From contig JNIN01000001.1 in NCBI GenBank assembly GCA_000702525.1, forward strand, positions 1,870,501 to 1,934,500: a stretch of DNA of 64,000 nucleotides. Reading direction: 5' to 3'. The notes beneath the pieces were generated by a model. That model was not told the DNA's origin. It saw only the letters and a program-made list of their open reading frames with translations, and did not search any database. This document shows, piece by piece, positions 1-8,790 of the stretch; position 1 is the stretch's first letter, and every line of letters begins with the position of its first letter. The stretch is from Lachnospiraceae bacterium AC2012. GTDB taxonomy: Bacteria; Bacillota; Clostridia; Lachnospirales; Lachnospiraceae. Both the position numbers and the translations under genes were made by a program.

Positions 1-1
1 G

Positions 2-106
2 ATGATCATCCCTGATGCAGTTCATACGGATCTCTATGATGGTGGAGATAAGGATTATATTCCGTTTGATAAACTTGAGAGCTTCTTTAATGAATATTTG
101 AAATAA
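2..106 (+). CDS. alpha/beta hydrolase, C-terminal end (partial)
   Basis: This reading frame is open from the left edge and ends at a TAA at 104-106, leaving 34 residues. The fragment has a His in PDAVHTDLYD, followed by an IPFDKLESFF-type helix. That pattern resembles the catalytic-His end of dienelactone-hydrolase-like alpha/beta hydrolases. The next gene starts 12 bases downstream, so the two are probably co-transcribed. Most of the protein lies outside the window, so substrate cannot be inferred. Confidence 0.6.
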   Translation: MIIPDAVHTDLYDGGDKDYIPFDKLESFFNEYLK

Positions 107-118
107 GGAAAGATGACA

Positions 119-661
119 ATGAGTAAGGTTTTGATAATAAAGACAAGTCTTAGAGCAAAGAGCAATTCTGATATTCTGGCAGATAAAGTATCTGATGGAG
201 CAAAAGCTGCGGGACATGATGTGGAAGTCATCAGTCTCAAGGACAAAACAGTAGGATTCTGCAAAGGATGTCTTGTATGCCAAAAGACGCAGAAGTGCGT
301 GATCAATGATGATGCTGTAGAGATTGCGAAAAAAGTAAAGAATGCAGATACGCTTGTATTTGCGACCCCTATCTACTATTACGAGATGAGCGGACAGATG
401 AAGACTCTCCTTGACAGACTGAATCCGCTTTATCCATCTGATTATAGATTTCGTAATGTCTATATGCTTTCGACTGCTGCTGAAGATGAGACATTTGTTC
501 CTGAGAAAGCTGTCAGTGGTCTGAATGGTTGGGTAGAGTGTTTTGAGAAAGCTTCATTTCAAGGTTCACTGTTCTGTGGCGGAATAAATGACATGGGTGA
601 AGCAGAAGGCAAAGAAGAGGAAAAGCGGGAGGCTTATGAGTTTGGAAAATCTCTTTTGTAA
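119..661 (+). CDS. flavodoxin-family NAD(P)H-dependent FMN reductase
   Basis: About 180 residues with a flavodoxin-like fold: an N-terminal beta strand (VLIIKTSLR) leading to the Ser/Asn-rich FMN phosphate loop (RAKSNSDILAD), a FCKGCLVCQ cysteine segment, and the FATPIYYYEMSGQMKTLLDR motif of iron-sulfur-flavoprotein-like and multimeric flavodoxin reductases. It probably moves electrons from NAD(P)H to quinones or similar acceptors in the cytoplasm. ATG 119 is preferred to ATG 113 because the AAGGAA element lies at a workable distance only from the former. Its 3' end overlaps the next gene by 26 bases. Confidence 0.8.
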   Translation: MSKVLIIKTSLRAKSNSDILADKVSDGAKAAGHDVEVISLKDKTVGFCKGCLVCQKTQKCVINDDAVEIAKKVKNADTLVFATPIYYYEMSGQMKTLLDRLNPLYPSDYRFRNVYMLSTAAEDETFVPEKAVSGLNGWVECFEKASFQGSLFCGGINDMGEAEGKEEEKREAYEFGKSLL

Positions 662-1196
662 AAATACAGGTAAAACGCTTATAGTATTATGTGTGATGGC
701 TGTAAACCTCTTTACTGGATGTGGATATAATGAGAATGCACAGGTTCACTCGAAGGTTGATTTGAACAGTAATACGGCAACGGAAGATCACTTAAAGGAT
801 GAAGAAGATGTAATTACTGATGATGAAAGGTCGACGGAAAATATGCTTAAGTTTTATATAAATGATGAAGAGATACAGGTAATTTGGGAAGAAAATGAAT
901 CAGTAGAAGCTCTGAAGAATCTGGCTGAAGATCAACCTATCAGTATTGATATGTCTATGTATGGTGACTTTGAGCAGGTTGGCTCTATTGGTCAGTCTAT
1001 TCCAAGGAATGATAAGCAGATGACTACAAGTGCAGGGGACATTGTTTTGTATTCAGGTAATCAGCTGGTAGTGTTTTACGGTTCAAATAGCTGGGCTTAT
1101 ACAAAGCTCGGGCATATTGAAAATACATCTGCGGAAGAAATGAAAAAAATGCTTGGTTCCGGGGACGTTAACGTAACAATAAGTATTACGGAATAA
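636..1196 (+). CDS. lipoprotein with cyclophilin-like domain
   Basis: About 186 residues. The N terminus has a hydrophobic signal followed by a lipobox (LFTGC), so the mature protein should be lipid-anchored outside the membrane. An acidic linker follows. The C-terminal ~115 residues contain MYGDFEQVGSIGQ, AGDIVLYSGNQ and VVFYGSNSWAYT, the hallmarks of the cyclophilin-like fold family (Cyclophil_like2), which is not proven to be an isomerase. A GGGAGG element lies 3 bases before ATG 636, inside the end of the reductase gene, so translation is probably coupled. The genes may form a redox-linked pair; that link is inference. Confidence 0.75.
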   Translation: MSLENLFCKNTGKTLIVLCVMAVNLFTGCGYNENAQVHSKVDLNSNTATEDHLKDEEDVITDDERSTENMLKFYINDEEIQVIWEENESVEALKNLAEDQPISIDMSMYGDFEQVGSIGQSIPRNDKQMTTSAGDIVLYSGNQLVVFYGSNSWAYTKLGHIENTSAEEMKKMLGSGDVNVTISITE

Positions 1197-1222
1197 GCTT
1201 ATGAGAAGAAATACGACTTATT

Positions 1223-1256
1223 ACACCTCAGGACAACTGTCTTGGGGTGTTTTTTT
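1223..1256 (+). terminator. intrinsic terminator
   Basis: A 12-bp stem with G-U pairs and a four-base loop is followed by seven T residues. It sits 26 bases after the lipoprotein stop codon and closes that operon. Confidence 0.85.
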
Positions 1257-1383
1257 GTATTGAAATAAAGATGTATTTCATGGGTCAAGATGTGATTTCG
1301 CGCATTTACGTGCTGTCGTATTTCTGCTACTATTCTTATTATGTGAAAAAGATTACTTGGAGAAGAGGGAGACTGGAAACGAC

Positions 1384-2469
1384 ATGAAAAACCTGCTAGT
1401 TAAGATTTTGAAAATTTTGAGAAATGTGATAGCTGCCCTGTTGGTGCTGGCGATTCTTGCGACGGTGGTGCTTCGCGGCAGCAATTATTTACATCATAAG
1501 CTTCAGTTGAAAAATGGAGTGAACGAGACAACCTATCTGGATTTAAACGGGCAGGAGCAGTATGTCATGATGCTGGGCGAGGACATTTCCAATCCCGTAA
1601 TCATCTATCTACATGGCGGGCCGGCTTCGCCGGATACGTATATCAGCTATAGTTTTGCAGACTATCTTACGGCGGATTATACGTTTATTGGCTGGGATCA
1701 GCGCGGCTGTGGCCGGACGTATTTTAGGAACGAGGAGAGGGATCCTGGAAATGATACGGCGACCTTTGCGCAAGCTTTGGACGACATCGATCAGCTGGTA
1801 TCCTATGCGTGTGAGCGATTTGATCAGGAGCAGGTGATTATTATGGGGCATTCCTATGGCTCTATGCTTGGAAGTGTCTATGCATGCGAGCATCCGGACC
1901 GTGTTTCGGCATATATTGGAGTCGGACAGTTTGTATCGATTGAAGATGCAGATCTTTATAGTTATCAGGATGCTCTGAAGCAGGCGGATGCAGAGGGCAA
2001 AAAAGCGCTAGAAGATGCTTATACAGCGTATTGCGAGGATCCCGGAATCCAGACACTGATTCAACTTCGGAATCAGACGAGTTTGTATCATCCGGTGACG
2101 AAGGAAGCGGACCAGTTTGGATTGTCACTGTTTTCGCCGTATGCGGGGATAGATGATATTCGTTGGTTTACAAAGCAGTTTGGTGATTTGGATTCGTATG
2201 TAGCATTAAACCAGAAGTTGTACGATGAGGTTTTGAAATACAATGCGTATGATGCAACGATGGAATTTGGATGCCCGGTATGTTTTATATCCGGCGCACA
2301 AGACTGGGTTTGTCCGACGGATCGATCAGAGGCATATCTGGATGCATTGGATTCTCCGGCGAAGAAGATGTATCGAGTGGATGGGTGCGGGCATGATGTG
2401 CATTGTGCAAGTCCGGAAGAATTTAGTGGGGATGTAATTTCCTTTTTACGTGATCAGGATATTCGTTGA
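1384..2469 (+). CDS. membrane-anchored alpha/beta hydrolase, proline iminopeptidase-like (S33)
   Basis: About 361 residues. One N-terminal membrane segment (roughly residues 5-30) anchors an extracytoplasmic alpha/beta-hydrolase domain. Visible motifs are the oxyanion HGGP, the WDQRGCG loop, the GHSYGS nucleophile elbow, an acidic residue in SGAQDWVCP and the catalytic His in GCGHDVH. HGGP and WDQRGxG are typical of the prolyl aminopeptidase / S33 subfamily. A TTG at 1357 in the same frame would add nine residues. I prefer ATG 1384 because the hydrophobic segment then starts at once. The substrate is unknown. Confidence 0.8.
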   Translation: MKNLLVKILKILRNVIAALLVLAILATVVLRGSNYLHHKLQLKNGVNETTYLDLNGQEQYVMMLGEDISNPVIIYLHGGPASPDTYISYSFADYLTADYTFIGWDQRGCGRTYFRNEERDPGNDTATFAQALDDIDQLVSYACERFDQEQVIIMGHSYGSMLGSVYACEHPDRVSAYIGVGQFVSIEDADLYSYQDALKQADAEGKKALEDAYTAYCEDPGIQTLIQLRNQTSLYHPVTKEADQFGLSLFSPYAGIDDIRWFTKQFGDLDSYVALNQKLYDEVLKYNAYDATMEFGCPVCFISGAQDWVCPTDRSEAYLDALDSPAKKMYRVDGCGHDVHCASPEEFSGDVISFLRDQDIR

Positions 2470-2470
2470 G

Positions 2471-2506
2471 AAATGGACCACGAACCCCGTCCCCAAGGGA
2501 CCATTT
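2471..2506. repeat. imperfect inverted repeat between hydrolase and MATE genes
   Basis: AAATGG at the left and CCATTT at the right flank a GC-rich centre with GTCC/GGGAC complementarity. It ends just before the ribosome binding site of the MATE gene. It may be a small palindromic repeat or a processing or attenuation hairpin. There is no U tract, so it is not a classical terminator. Confidence 0.45.
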
Positions 2507-2519
2507 AGGAGGAAAAGAG

Positions 2520-3920
2520 ATGTCAACAAAGGCGTTAAGTCATAAACAATTAATACAGAAAACACTTTGGATTGCCGTTCCGATTATGATACAGAACGCG
2601 ATTACCAACTTTGTAGGTATGCTGGATAATATCATGGTTGGGCAGATTGGTACGAATCAGATGACAGGCGTATCCATTGTGAATCAGCTCATCTTTGTGT
2701 TTAATCTGATGATATTCGGTGGAACCGCAGGGATTGGTATCTTTACAGCGCAGTTCGCCGGAAAGAATGACCAGAAGGGTCTGATGTATACGGTGCGATT
2801 AAAAGTTGCGATGGCGGTTGTACTGACGCTGCTTGGAATCGGAATCTTTTTAGGATGCGGGGATGCGATGGTACAGCTCTGGATGAGTAATGCATCTTCG
2901 GCATCGGATATCACGGAAACGATGAAGGCGGCACATGGCTATTTACTGGTTATGTTAGTTGGAATCTTTCCCTTCGCTATGTCGCAGGTGTATGCGAGTA
3001 CTCTTCGTGAAAATGGCGAGACACGTGTTCCTATGATTGCCGGTGTTATCGCAATTTTTGTGAATCTTATGGGAAATTATATCCTGATCTATGGCAAGTT
3101 TGGTGCACCGAAGATGGGTGTTCTCGGTGCGGCTACCGCAACGGTATTATCCAGATTTGTGGAAGTGGCACTGGTGATGTTCTGGTCGCATAGACATACG
3201 CAGAGATTCCCATTTATGAAGATGGTGTATCGTGGATTTGGTGTACCAAAAGAACTGACGATTTCGATTCTTTTGAAGGCCTTTCCACTCCTTTTAAATG
3301 AGACCCTTTGGAGTCTCGGACAGACGGCACTCAGCCAGCAGTATTCTACACTGGGACTGTCTGTGGTTGCAGCGTTTAATATCAGTAATACGATTGCCAA
3401 TGTATTCAATGTTGCCTTTATTTCCATGGGTGATGCAACCGCGATTATTCTCGGGCAGGAACTCGGTAGGATGGATAGTGAAGAGGATCGAAAAGTTATT
3501 AAATATGATGCTTTTCGTCTGGCAATCATTGCCGTTGTCTTGTGTGTGATTTCCGGTTCCCTTTTGGCCATGACTGCGGGTACATTTCCAAAAGTCTATA
3601 ATACAACCGACGAAATCAAGCGAATGGCGACATACTTGATTCTTGTAAGTGCCGCTTTTATGCCGGTTTATGCTTATGAGAATGCGTCTTATTTTACCCT
3701 GCGTTCCGGTGGCAAGACTTGGATTACGTTTTTATTTGATTCGGTATTTGTATGGGTGATTTCTGTACCGGCGGCGTTTGTTTTCACCAGATTTACAGAC
3801 TGGGGTGTTGTGCACGTATTTATCGCAGTGCAGTGTTTTGATTTTATCAAAATGGCAATCGGATTCTTTATGGTACGACATGGTGCGTGGATGCATAATT
3901 TAACCGCTTACCAGGAGTAG
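2520..3920 (+). CDS. MATE family multidrug/Na+ antiporter
   Basis: About 466 residues with twelve hydrophobic segments in two homologous halves. The N terminus shows the MATE signature region (AVPIMIQNAITNFVGMLDNIMVGQIG). The family exports cationic compounds or small metabolites in exchange for Na+ or H+. A perfect AGGAGG at 2508-2513 is six bases before ATG 2520, which decides the start over an in-frame upstream ATG at 2466. Substrate specificity cannot be read from the sequence. Confidence 0.9.
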   Translation: MSTKALSHKQLIQKTLWIAVPIMIQNAITNFVGMLDNIMVGQIGTNQMTGVSIVNQLIFVFNLMIFGGTAGIGIFTAQFAGKNDQKGLMYTVRLKVAMAVVLTLLGIGIFLGCGDAMVQLWMSNASSASDITETMKAAHGYLLVMLVGIFPFAMSQVYASTLRENGETRVPMIAGVIAIFVNLMGNYILIYGKFGAPKMGVLGAATATVLSRFVEVALVMFWSHRHTQRFPFMKMVYRGFGVPKELTISILLKAFPLLLNETLWSLGQTALSQQYSTLGLSVVAAFNISNTIANVFNVAFISMGDATAIILGQELGRMDSEEDRKVIKYDAFRLAIIAVVLCVISGSLLAMTAGTFPKVYNTTDEIKRMATYLILVSAAFMPVYAYENASYFTLRSGGKTWITFLFDSVFVWVISVPAAFVFTRFTDWGVVHVFIAVQCFDFIKMAIGFFMVRHGAWMHNLTAYQE

Positions 3921-4051
3921 AGTATTATTAATAAAAACGTCTTAAAATTAGTATTTAAGTATGAAATTACCTAAAGAAATCTTAATTTAGAAGAATATCA
4001 GAGCGGTTTATGGTAGGATAATATAGGTGTTTTTATAATGATTATTATGAG

Positions 4052-4744
4052 ATGGATATCATGAGGGTTCAGATGGGGAAAATGATAGACAGTGTAAAAG
4101 AGAGAATGTTAAAACTGCTTCCGGATTATGCTTGGAAGTACGCTGCAGTAGCATTTCTATGGAATGTATTTACATATTGTGGAACTAGACCATTTACAGA
4201 TCATTTGCAACATCATAGTTTAAAGACCGCTTTAGATAACGTTATTCCGTTCCGACCGGAATGGATTGTGATCTATTTACTAGCATTTGTTTTTTGGTTT
4301 TTTGGATATTATTTGATTCTTCGCGAGGACAAGGAAATGATGAAGCGTATTGTCATCGCAGAGATTTTAGCCAAAAGTGTATGCCTTGTGTTTTTTATTG
4401 TTTATCCAACAACGATTGCGCGTCCAGAGATTCTGGATTCGAATAATATATTCATGGAAATGACTGCGCTGATCTACAAAATCGATGCGCCTACCAATCT
4501 GTTTCCGTCGATTCATTGCCTGGAAAGCTGGGTATGTTTTCGCGGAGCACAGCATCTTCGTCATGTGCCGAAATGGTACAAGCCATTTTCTTTTGTTTGT
4601 TGTATGGCAATCTGTATCTCAACGGTTATGGTGAAGCAACATGTGGTTGCTGATTTTGTAGGTGCAGTTGTAGTATTTGAAAGCTGTCTTCTTTTATCCA
4701 CTTATTATTTAGGACGACGAAAGGAGATATTTGTGCATGAATAG
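4052..4744 (+). CDS. PAP2-superfamily membrane phosphatase/phosphotransferase
   Basis: Up to 230 residues with about six membrane segments. The C-terminal half has the PAP2 second and third catalytic motifs as FPSIHC (near residue 150) and KQHVVADF (near 195). This looks like the PAP2_3 / inositol-phosphotransferase-like subfamily. The N-terminal start is uncertain: ATGs at 4052, 4061, 4073 and 4082 are in frame and none has a strong ribosome binding site. As first gene of the phosphatidylethanolamine operon it probably acts on a lipid phosphate or head group. Upstream DNA (3969-3988) carries TCTTAA-like direct repeats. Confidence 0.75.
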   Translation: MDIMRVQMGKMIDSVKERMLKLLPDYAWKYAAVAFLWNVFTYCGTRPFTDHLQHHSLKTALDNVIPFRPEWIVIYLLAFVFWFFGYYLILREDKEMMKRIVIAEILAKSVCLVFFIVYPTTIARPEILDSNNIFMEMTALIYKIDAPTNLFPSIHCLESWVCFRGAQHLRHVPKWYKPFSFVCCMAICISTVMVKQHVVADFVGAVVVFESCLLLSTYYLGRRKEIFVHE

Positions 4745-5768
4745 AAAAGCAGTATGGGGAATCATCTCTGTAGTACTTGCTGCGATTACCATTACGATGG
4801 TGGCGTATATGAGCAAAGATTTCTCCTTTGCAAGTATGGTAGATGATTTTAGAAATGCAAACGTGCGCTGGCTACTGGCAGCAGCAGCTTGCATGTTTGG
4901 TTTTATCTGGTTTGAAGGTGCTGCGATTTATGTGACGGGCAAGGCGCTTGGTTATCGTAGACTACAGCATCATGGAACGGTGTATGGTGCGGCTGATGTA
5001 TTCTTCTCGGCGATTACACCATCGGCTTCCGGTGGACAGCCTGCGAGCGCATACTTCATGATTAAGGATGGCATGTCGATTCCGGCGGCAACAACAGCAC
5101 TTTTGATTAATCTGATTATGTATACACTGGCGCTTCTTACAGTCGGTGGTGTGAATCTGATTCTTCGCTTTGAATTATTTATGGATTTGGCAATGGGCGC
5201 CAAAGTGCTGGTTTGTATTGGAATTTTTATTCTGATTTTACTTTGTATCGGATTTTATCTCGCCCTTCGTAAGGCGATGATTCTGGAGAGAATCTGCAAT
5301 GCGCTGATTCATTTCCTGGCGAAGCTTCATTTGATGCGTCATCCAGAGAAGTATGAAGAGAAGTTGCGTCGAAAAATGAAGGAATATCAGGAGTGTTCGG
5401 ATATCATTGCCGGGCATGGCAAGATGCTGCGACAGATTTATGTTTTGAATCTTTGTCAGAGACTGTCCCAGCTTGGTGTGACATTTATGATGTTTATGGC
5501 GCTTGGCAAGGGACTGGCGATGTCTTATGACAGCTTTGCCATCCAGAGTTTTGTCGCAATGGGATCGAATAGTATTCCGATTCCCGGTGGCATGGGCGGA
5601 GCGGATTATCTGATGCTCAAGGGTTTTAAATTGTTAGTTGGAACAGAAGCGGCAAATATGGAGATGCTTTGTCGCGGCTTTACATTTTATATATGCGTTA
5701 TAACGAGTGCATGTATCGTGTTGGTTGGTTATTTCTTACGTAAGATGAATAGAGGATTGGTGAAATAA
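4737..5768 (+). CDS. LPG synthase transmembrane / flippase-like protein (UPF0104)
   Basis: About 343 residues with eight or so membrane segments and the family motifs SAITPSASGGQPASAY (near residues 95-110) and the late IPIPGGMGGADY loop. This is the membrane domain of the lysylphosphatidylglycerol synthase family (PF03706) without the aminoacyl-transfer domain. It is therefore more likely a lipid flippase or lipid-processing protein. It overlaps the upstream gene by eight bases. AAGGAG at 4721 supports ATG 4737 over TTG 4731. It is directly abutted by pssA, indicating a shared lipid role. Confidence 0.8.
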   Translation: MNRKAVWGIISVVLAAITITMVAYMSKDFSFASMVDDFRNANVRWLLAAAACMFGFIWFEGAAIYVTGKALGYRRLQHHGTVYGAADVFFSAITPSASGGQPASAYFMIKDGMSIPAATTALLINLIMYTLALLTVGGVNLILRFELFMDLAMGAKVLVCIGIFILILLCIGFYLALRKAMILERICNALIHFLAKLHLMRHPEKYEEKLRRKMKEYQECSDIIAGHGKMLRQIYVLNLCQRLSQLGVTFMMFMALGKGLAMSYDSFAIQSFVAMGSNSIPIPGGMGGADYLMLKGFKLLVGTEAANMEMLCRGFTFYICVITSACIVLVGYFLRKMNRGLVK

Positions 5769-6470
5769 ATGCTTGGATTTTATGATTATACAGTTTGGTT
5801 AACTTATATTTCATTGGCATCGGCTGGTGCCGGTATAATGATTTCTTTATACAATCAGGCGCATCCCTTTATCGGTGCGTTCTTCCTGTTGATTTGCGGT
5901 CTTTGTGATGCGTTTGATGGACGTGTTGCGAGAACGAAGAAGAATCGTACAGAAGCACAGAAGAAATATGGAATTCAGATTGATTCCCTTGCAGATATTG
6001 TCTGCTTTGGTGTGCTTCCAGCTTGTATTGGAAATGCTATGATGCGTGTGATTCCTTCGGATTGCCACAATGTATTATTTCGTCCGGAGATTCTTCTGAC
6101 AAAGCCACTGTTTTACGTTTGCTATGCAGTGATGATTTTCTATATACTGGCAGCGTTGATTCGACTGGCTTATTTCAATGTGATGGAAGAGGAACGTCAG
6201 GCAACAGAAGAGGGATGTAGAAAGACTTACGTAGGGCTTCCGGTGACAGCTTCTGCATTGATTTTCCCAACCGTACTGATGCTGCAGTATATTCTCCCGG
6301 ATGATGTGACGATGCTTTACTTCGTGATGATGGCCATTACGGGTATTGCGTTTATTAGTCCATTTGAGGTAGTAAAACCGGGACTTCGCGGTATTCTGAT
6401 TATGATTGGAATCGGTGCAGCAGAGTTCGTATTGTTGGCAATCTTTTGGTGGTTACGTACACCTCATTAG
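5769..6470 (+). CDS. pssA: CDP-diacylglycerol--serine O-phosphatidyltransferase
   Basis: About 233 residues, polytopic. It has the complete CDP-alcohol phosphotransferase signature: DAFDGRVAR, then KYG and DSLAD near residues 46-80, with the metal-binding aspartates present. The enzyme joins serine to CDP-diacylglycerol to make phosphatidylserine in the cytoplasmic membrane. The ATG follows the preceding TAA immediately. Being upstream of psd makes PssA rather than a PgsA/cardiolipin enzyme the better call. Confidence 0.88.
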   Translation: MLGFYDYTVWLTYISLASAGAGIMISLYNQAHPFIGAFFLLICGLCDAFDGRVARTKKNRTEAQKKYGIQIDSLADIVCFGVLPACIGNAMMRVIPSDCHNVLFRPEILLTKPLFYVCYAVMIFYILAALIRLAYFNVMEEERQATEEGCRKTYVGLPVTASALIFPTVLMLQYILPDDVTMLYFVMMAITGIAFISPFEVVKPGLRGILIMIGIGAAEFVLLAIFWWLRTPH

Positions 6471-6520
6471 GACATGATATCGCATAAAGATTCGTTATAA
6501 TTTGGATGGAGAATGAGCAT

Positions 6521-7336
6521 ATGCTTCAATTTTTATATGAGACAGTTTTGGGTCGTATGATTTTGAAACTGCTGACGAGACCAGCGCTTTCCGAGGCGGC
6601 TGGTCGTTTCATGGATTCGAAACTTTCTAGAATTTTGATTCCGTCTTTTATTAAGAAGAATGGGATTGATATGTCGGAATACAGACGTGAGCACTATGGT
6701 TGCTTTAATGATTTCTTTTGTAGACAAATCAAGCCAAGTAAGCGTCCGATGAATCGCGATGAGAATGTTTTGATGGCGCCATGTGATGGTCTGCTTAGCG
6801 CTTATCCGATTACAGATGGACTTGTGATTCCGGTAAAGGGCAGTCGCTATAGCATTTCCGATTTGCTGAGAGATCGGGAATTGGCAAAGCGTTATGATGG
6901 TGGTACCTGTCTGGTATTTCGTCTTTGTGTCAATCATTATCATAGATATCATTATCCGGCGAATGGACATAAGGGAAAGAATCATTTCATCCCGGGTGTG
7001 CTTCATACCGTTCGTCCGATTGCGCTTAGAAATGTTCCTGTGTTTAAGGAGAACAGTAGAGAGTACACGGTTCTTTCTACGGAGCATTTTGGCGATATTG
7101 TGCAGATGGAAGTTGGTGCGATGCTTGTTGGTAAGATTGAGAATTACCACGAAGAAGCGGATGTCGTGAAGGGACAGGAGAAGGGACGTTTCCTCTATGG
7201 AGGTTCTACGATTATCCTGTTACTGGAACCGGAGAAGGTGAAGCTTCCAAAGAAGATTTTCGAGGAGACACGACTTGGAAACGAAGTGAATATAAAGATG
7301 GGTCAGAAAATCGGCGTTGGGAACATATGTTCCTAA
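6521..7336 (+). CDS. psd: phosphatidylserine decarboxylase proenzyme
   Basis: About 271 residues. The C-terminal GGST (YGGSTIILLLE) is the self-cleavage site that makes the pyruvoyl cofactor, and an HYHRYHYP histidine cluster sits mid-protein. It converts phosphatidylserine to phosphatidylethanolamine. GGAG at 6508 favours ATG 6521; an in-frame ATG at 6506 would add five residues but lacks a ribosome binding site. The stop codon lies inside the downstream terminator hairpin. Confidence 0.9.
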   Translation: MLQFLYETVLGRMILKLLTRPALSEAAGRFMDSKLSRILIPSFIKKNGIDMSEYRREHYGCFNDFFCRQIKPSKRPMNRDENVLMAPCDGLLSAYPITDGLVIPVKGSRYSISDLLRDRELAKRYDGGTCLVFRLCVNHYHRYHYPANGHKGKNHFIPGVLHTVRPIALRNVPVFKENSREYTVLSTEHFGDIVQMEVGAMLVGKIENYHEEADVVKGQEKGRFLYGGSTIILLLEPEKVKLPKKIFEETRLGNEVNIKMGQKIGVGNICS

Positions 7337-7348
7337 CACCGGTTTTTT
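7312..7348 (+). terminator. terminator overlapping the psd stop codon
   Basis: Arms at 7316-7324 and 7329-7337 pair over nine positions around an ATAT loop, extended by CGG/CCG, and are followed by six T residues. The psd TAA (7334-7336) is in the 3' arm, so translating ribosomes would disturb the hairpin until release. Confidence 0.85.
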
Positions 7349-7352
7349 ATGT

Positions 7353-7358
7353 TATAAT
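7353..7358 (+). promoter_or_regulatory. TATAAT -10 element placed for a leaderless dinB transcript
   Basis: A perfect TATAAT ends six bases before the dinB ATG at 7365. Initiation 6-8 bases downstream of a -10 box would start the RNA at or next to the A of the start codon. No clear -35 hexamer is seen. Confidence 0.6.
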
Positions 7359-7364
7359 AAGGCT

Positions 7365-8615
7365 ATGAATAGGACGATTTTTCATGTAGATGTGAATTCA
7401 GCATTTCTGTCTTGGACAGCAGTGAAGCGCTTAAAAGAAGATCCGGAGGCATTGGATCTTCGTCAGGTGCCATCGATTATCGGTGGGCGTGAGGGTAGTA
7501 CGAAGGGAATCGTGTCAGCGAAATCCATCCCCGCAAAGAAGTACGGTATCGTCACGGGAGAGCCTGTTATAAGCGCTATGAAAAAATGCCCAAATTTAAT
7601 CATTGCAGAGATTGATTTCCAGACGTATCGGGAATATTCGCATGCGATGATGGAGATCTTTCATGAATATACGCCATTGGTGCAGCAGGCGTCGATTGAT
7701 GAAGCGTATCTGGATTTTACCGGTATGGAACAGATTTATCAGGACTTAGAAACGGAGGAATGGAAATTCCCGCTTAGTATTGCCTATGCATTGAAGGATC
7801 GCATCTATCGGGAACTTGGATTTACTGTGAATATCGGTGTTTCGGAGAATAAACTTCTGGCGAAGATGGCATCCGATTTCCAGAAGCCGAATAAAGTTCA
7901 TACACTCTATCTGGACGAAGTACCAACAAAGATGTGGAAACTTCCCATTGGGGATTTGTTTGGCTGTGGAAATCGTTCTGCGGAGAGGCTTCGGAGTGTG
8001 GGTATCCTTACGATTGGCGATGCGGCAAATACGGATCTTTCGGTGCTACAATCCTTTCTGGGAGAGAAGGCGGGTGCTTATATCCACCGAAGTGCGAATG
8101 GGATCAGTGACTCGCCGGTGAAGGCTGAACGGGATGCAGCAAAGAGTTATTCGAATGAGACCACCTTTAGTCCGGATATTACAGCGGATGATTTTGAACG
8201 GCGTGCGCCGGAGATTGTGCGGTGGTTGTCGGAGTCCGTTGGCAGGCGGATACGAAGGGATCAGATTTATGTCAATACGATTGATGTGAGTGTGAAGACG
8301 AATGAATTTAAGCGGCGCAGCAGGCAGAAGAAATTAAGTGATGCTACAGATTGTACGGCGGTGATTGAAGAAGAGGCGATGAAGATGTTACGGGAACTCT
8401 GTATGGGACAACATGGAGTCCTATCGGATGGTACCGGGATTCGGTTGATTGGAGTCGGTGGTTCTGGAATTGAGGACGGTTCCTATCGACAGATGAACCT
8501 GTTTGATCTAATGGAGAGTTCGGAATCGAAGTCCTCATCGAAACTCGATCAGATGGTGGATGAGCTGGAACATAAATTTGGCCGGGGAATTGTGCAAAAG
8601 GGTGGCGATTTTTAG
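7365..8615 (+). CDS. dinB: Y-family DNA polymerase IV
   Basis: About 416 residues. The N terminus has the metal Asp9 and steric-gate Phe in FHVDVNSAFLSW, and the catalytic pair is in SIDEAYLDF (Asp112-Glu113). A VNIGVSENKLLAKMASDFQKP palm/finger motif and a helix-hairpin-helix thumb follow, with a little-finger domain at the C terminus. It performs error-prone bypass synthesis. The start lies just after a -10 box and without a proper ribosome binding site. Earlier in-frame starts would fall within the terminator hairpin. Confidence 0.92.
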   Translation: MNRTIFHVDVNSAFLSWTAVKRLKEDPEALDLRQVPSIIGGREGSTKGIVSAKSIPAKKYGIVTGEPVISAMKKCPNLIIAEIDFQTYREYSHAMMEIFHEYTPLVQQASIDEAYLDFTGMEQIYQDLETEEWKFPLSIAYALKDRIYRELGFTVNIGVSENKLLAKMASDFQKPNKVHTLYLDEVPTKMWKLPIGDLFGCGNRSAERLRSVGILTIGDAANTDLSVLQSFLGEKAGAYIHRSANGISDSPVKAERDAAKSYSNETTFSPDITADDFERRAPEIVRWLSESVGRRIRRDQIYVNTIDVSVKTNEFKRRSRQKKLSDATDCTAVIEEEAMKMLRELCMGQHGVLSDGTGIRLIGVGGSGIEDGSYRQMNLFDLMESSESKSSSKLDQMVDELEHKFGRGIVQKGGDF

Positions 8616-8695
8616 GTGTTAGCATGCTTTTTTGCAGGCAGATAGAATGAAATTATATACAATTTTTACACATGATATTTGGATGATTTGATTAT

Positions 8696-8722
8696 TAATT
8701 TATACATAGGCATGGTCGATAT
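8696..8722 (+). promoter_or_regulatory. sigma-28 (FliA/SigD) promoter
   Basis: TAATTTAT, 11 bases, then GTCGATAT closely matches the flagellar sigma consensus (TAAA-N15-GCCGATAT). It lies 68 bases upstream of the 8791 start. It is the first of four such promoters in the window. Confidence 0.75.
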
Positions 8723-8790
8723 GCAGAATAGACAAGAATGTTCATACAGAAAAGGGATTTTATTGTAAAGCAAACCAAGGAGGGATTGCG

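Noticed and set aside
6533-7150. Minus-strand frame of 205 residues opposite psd
   Set aside because: Psd is clearly real; the opposite frame has shadow composition and no ribosome binding site.
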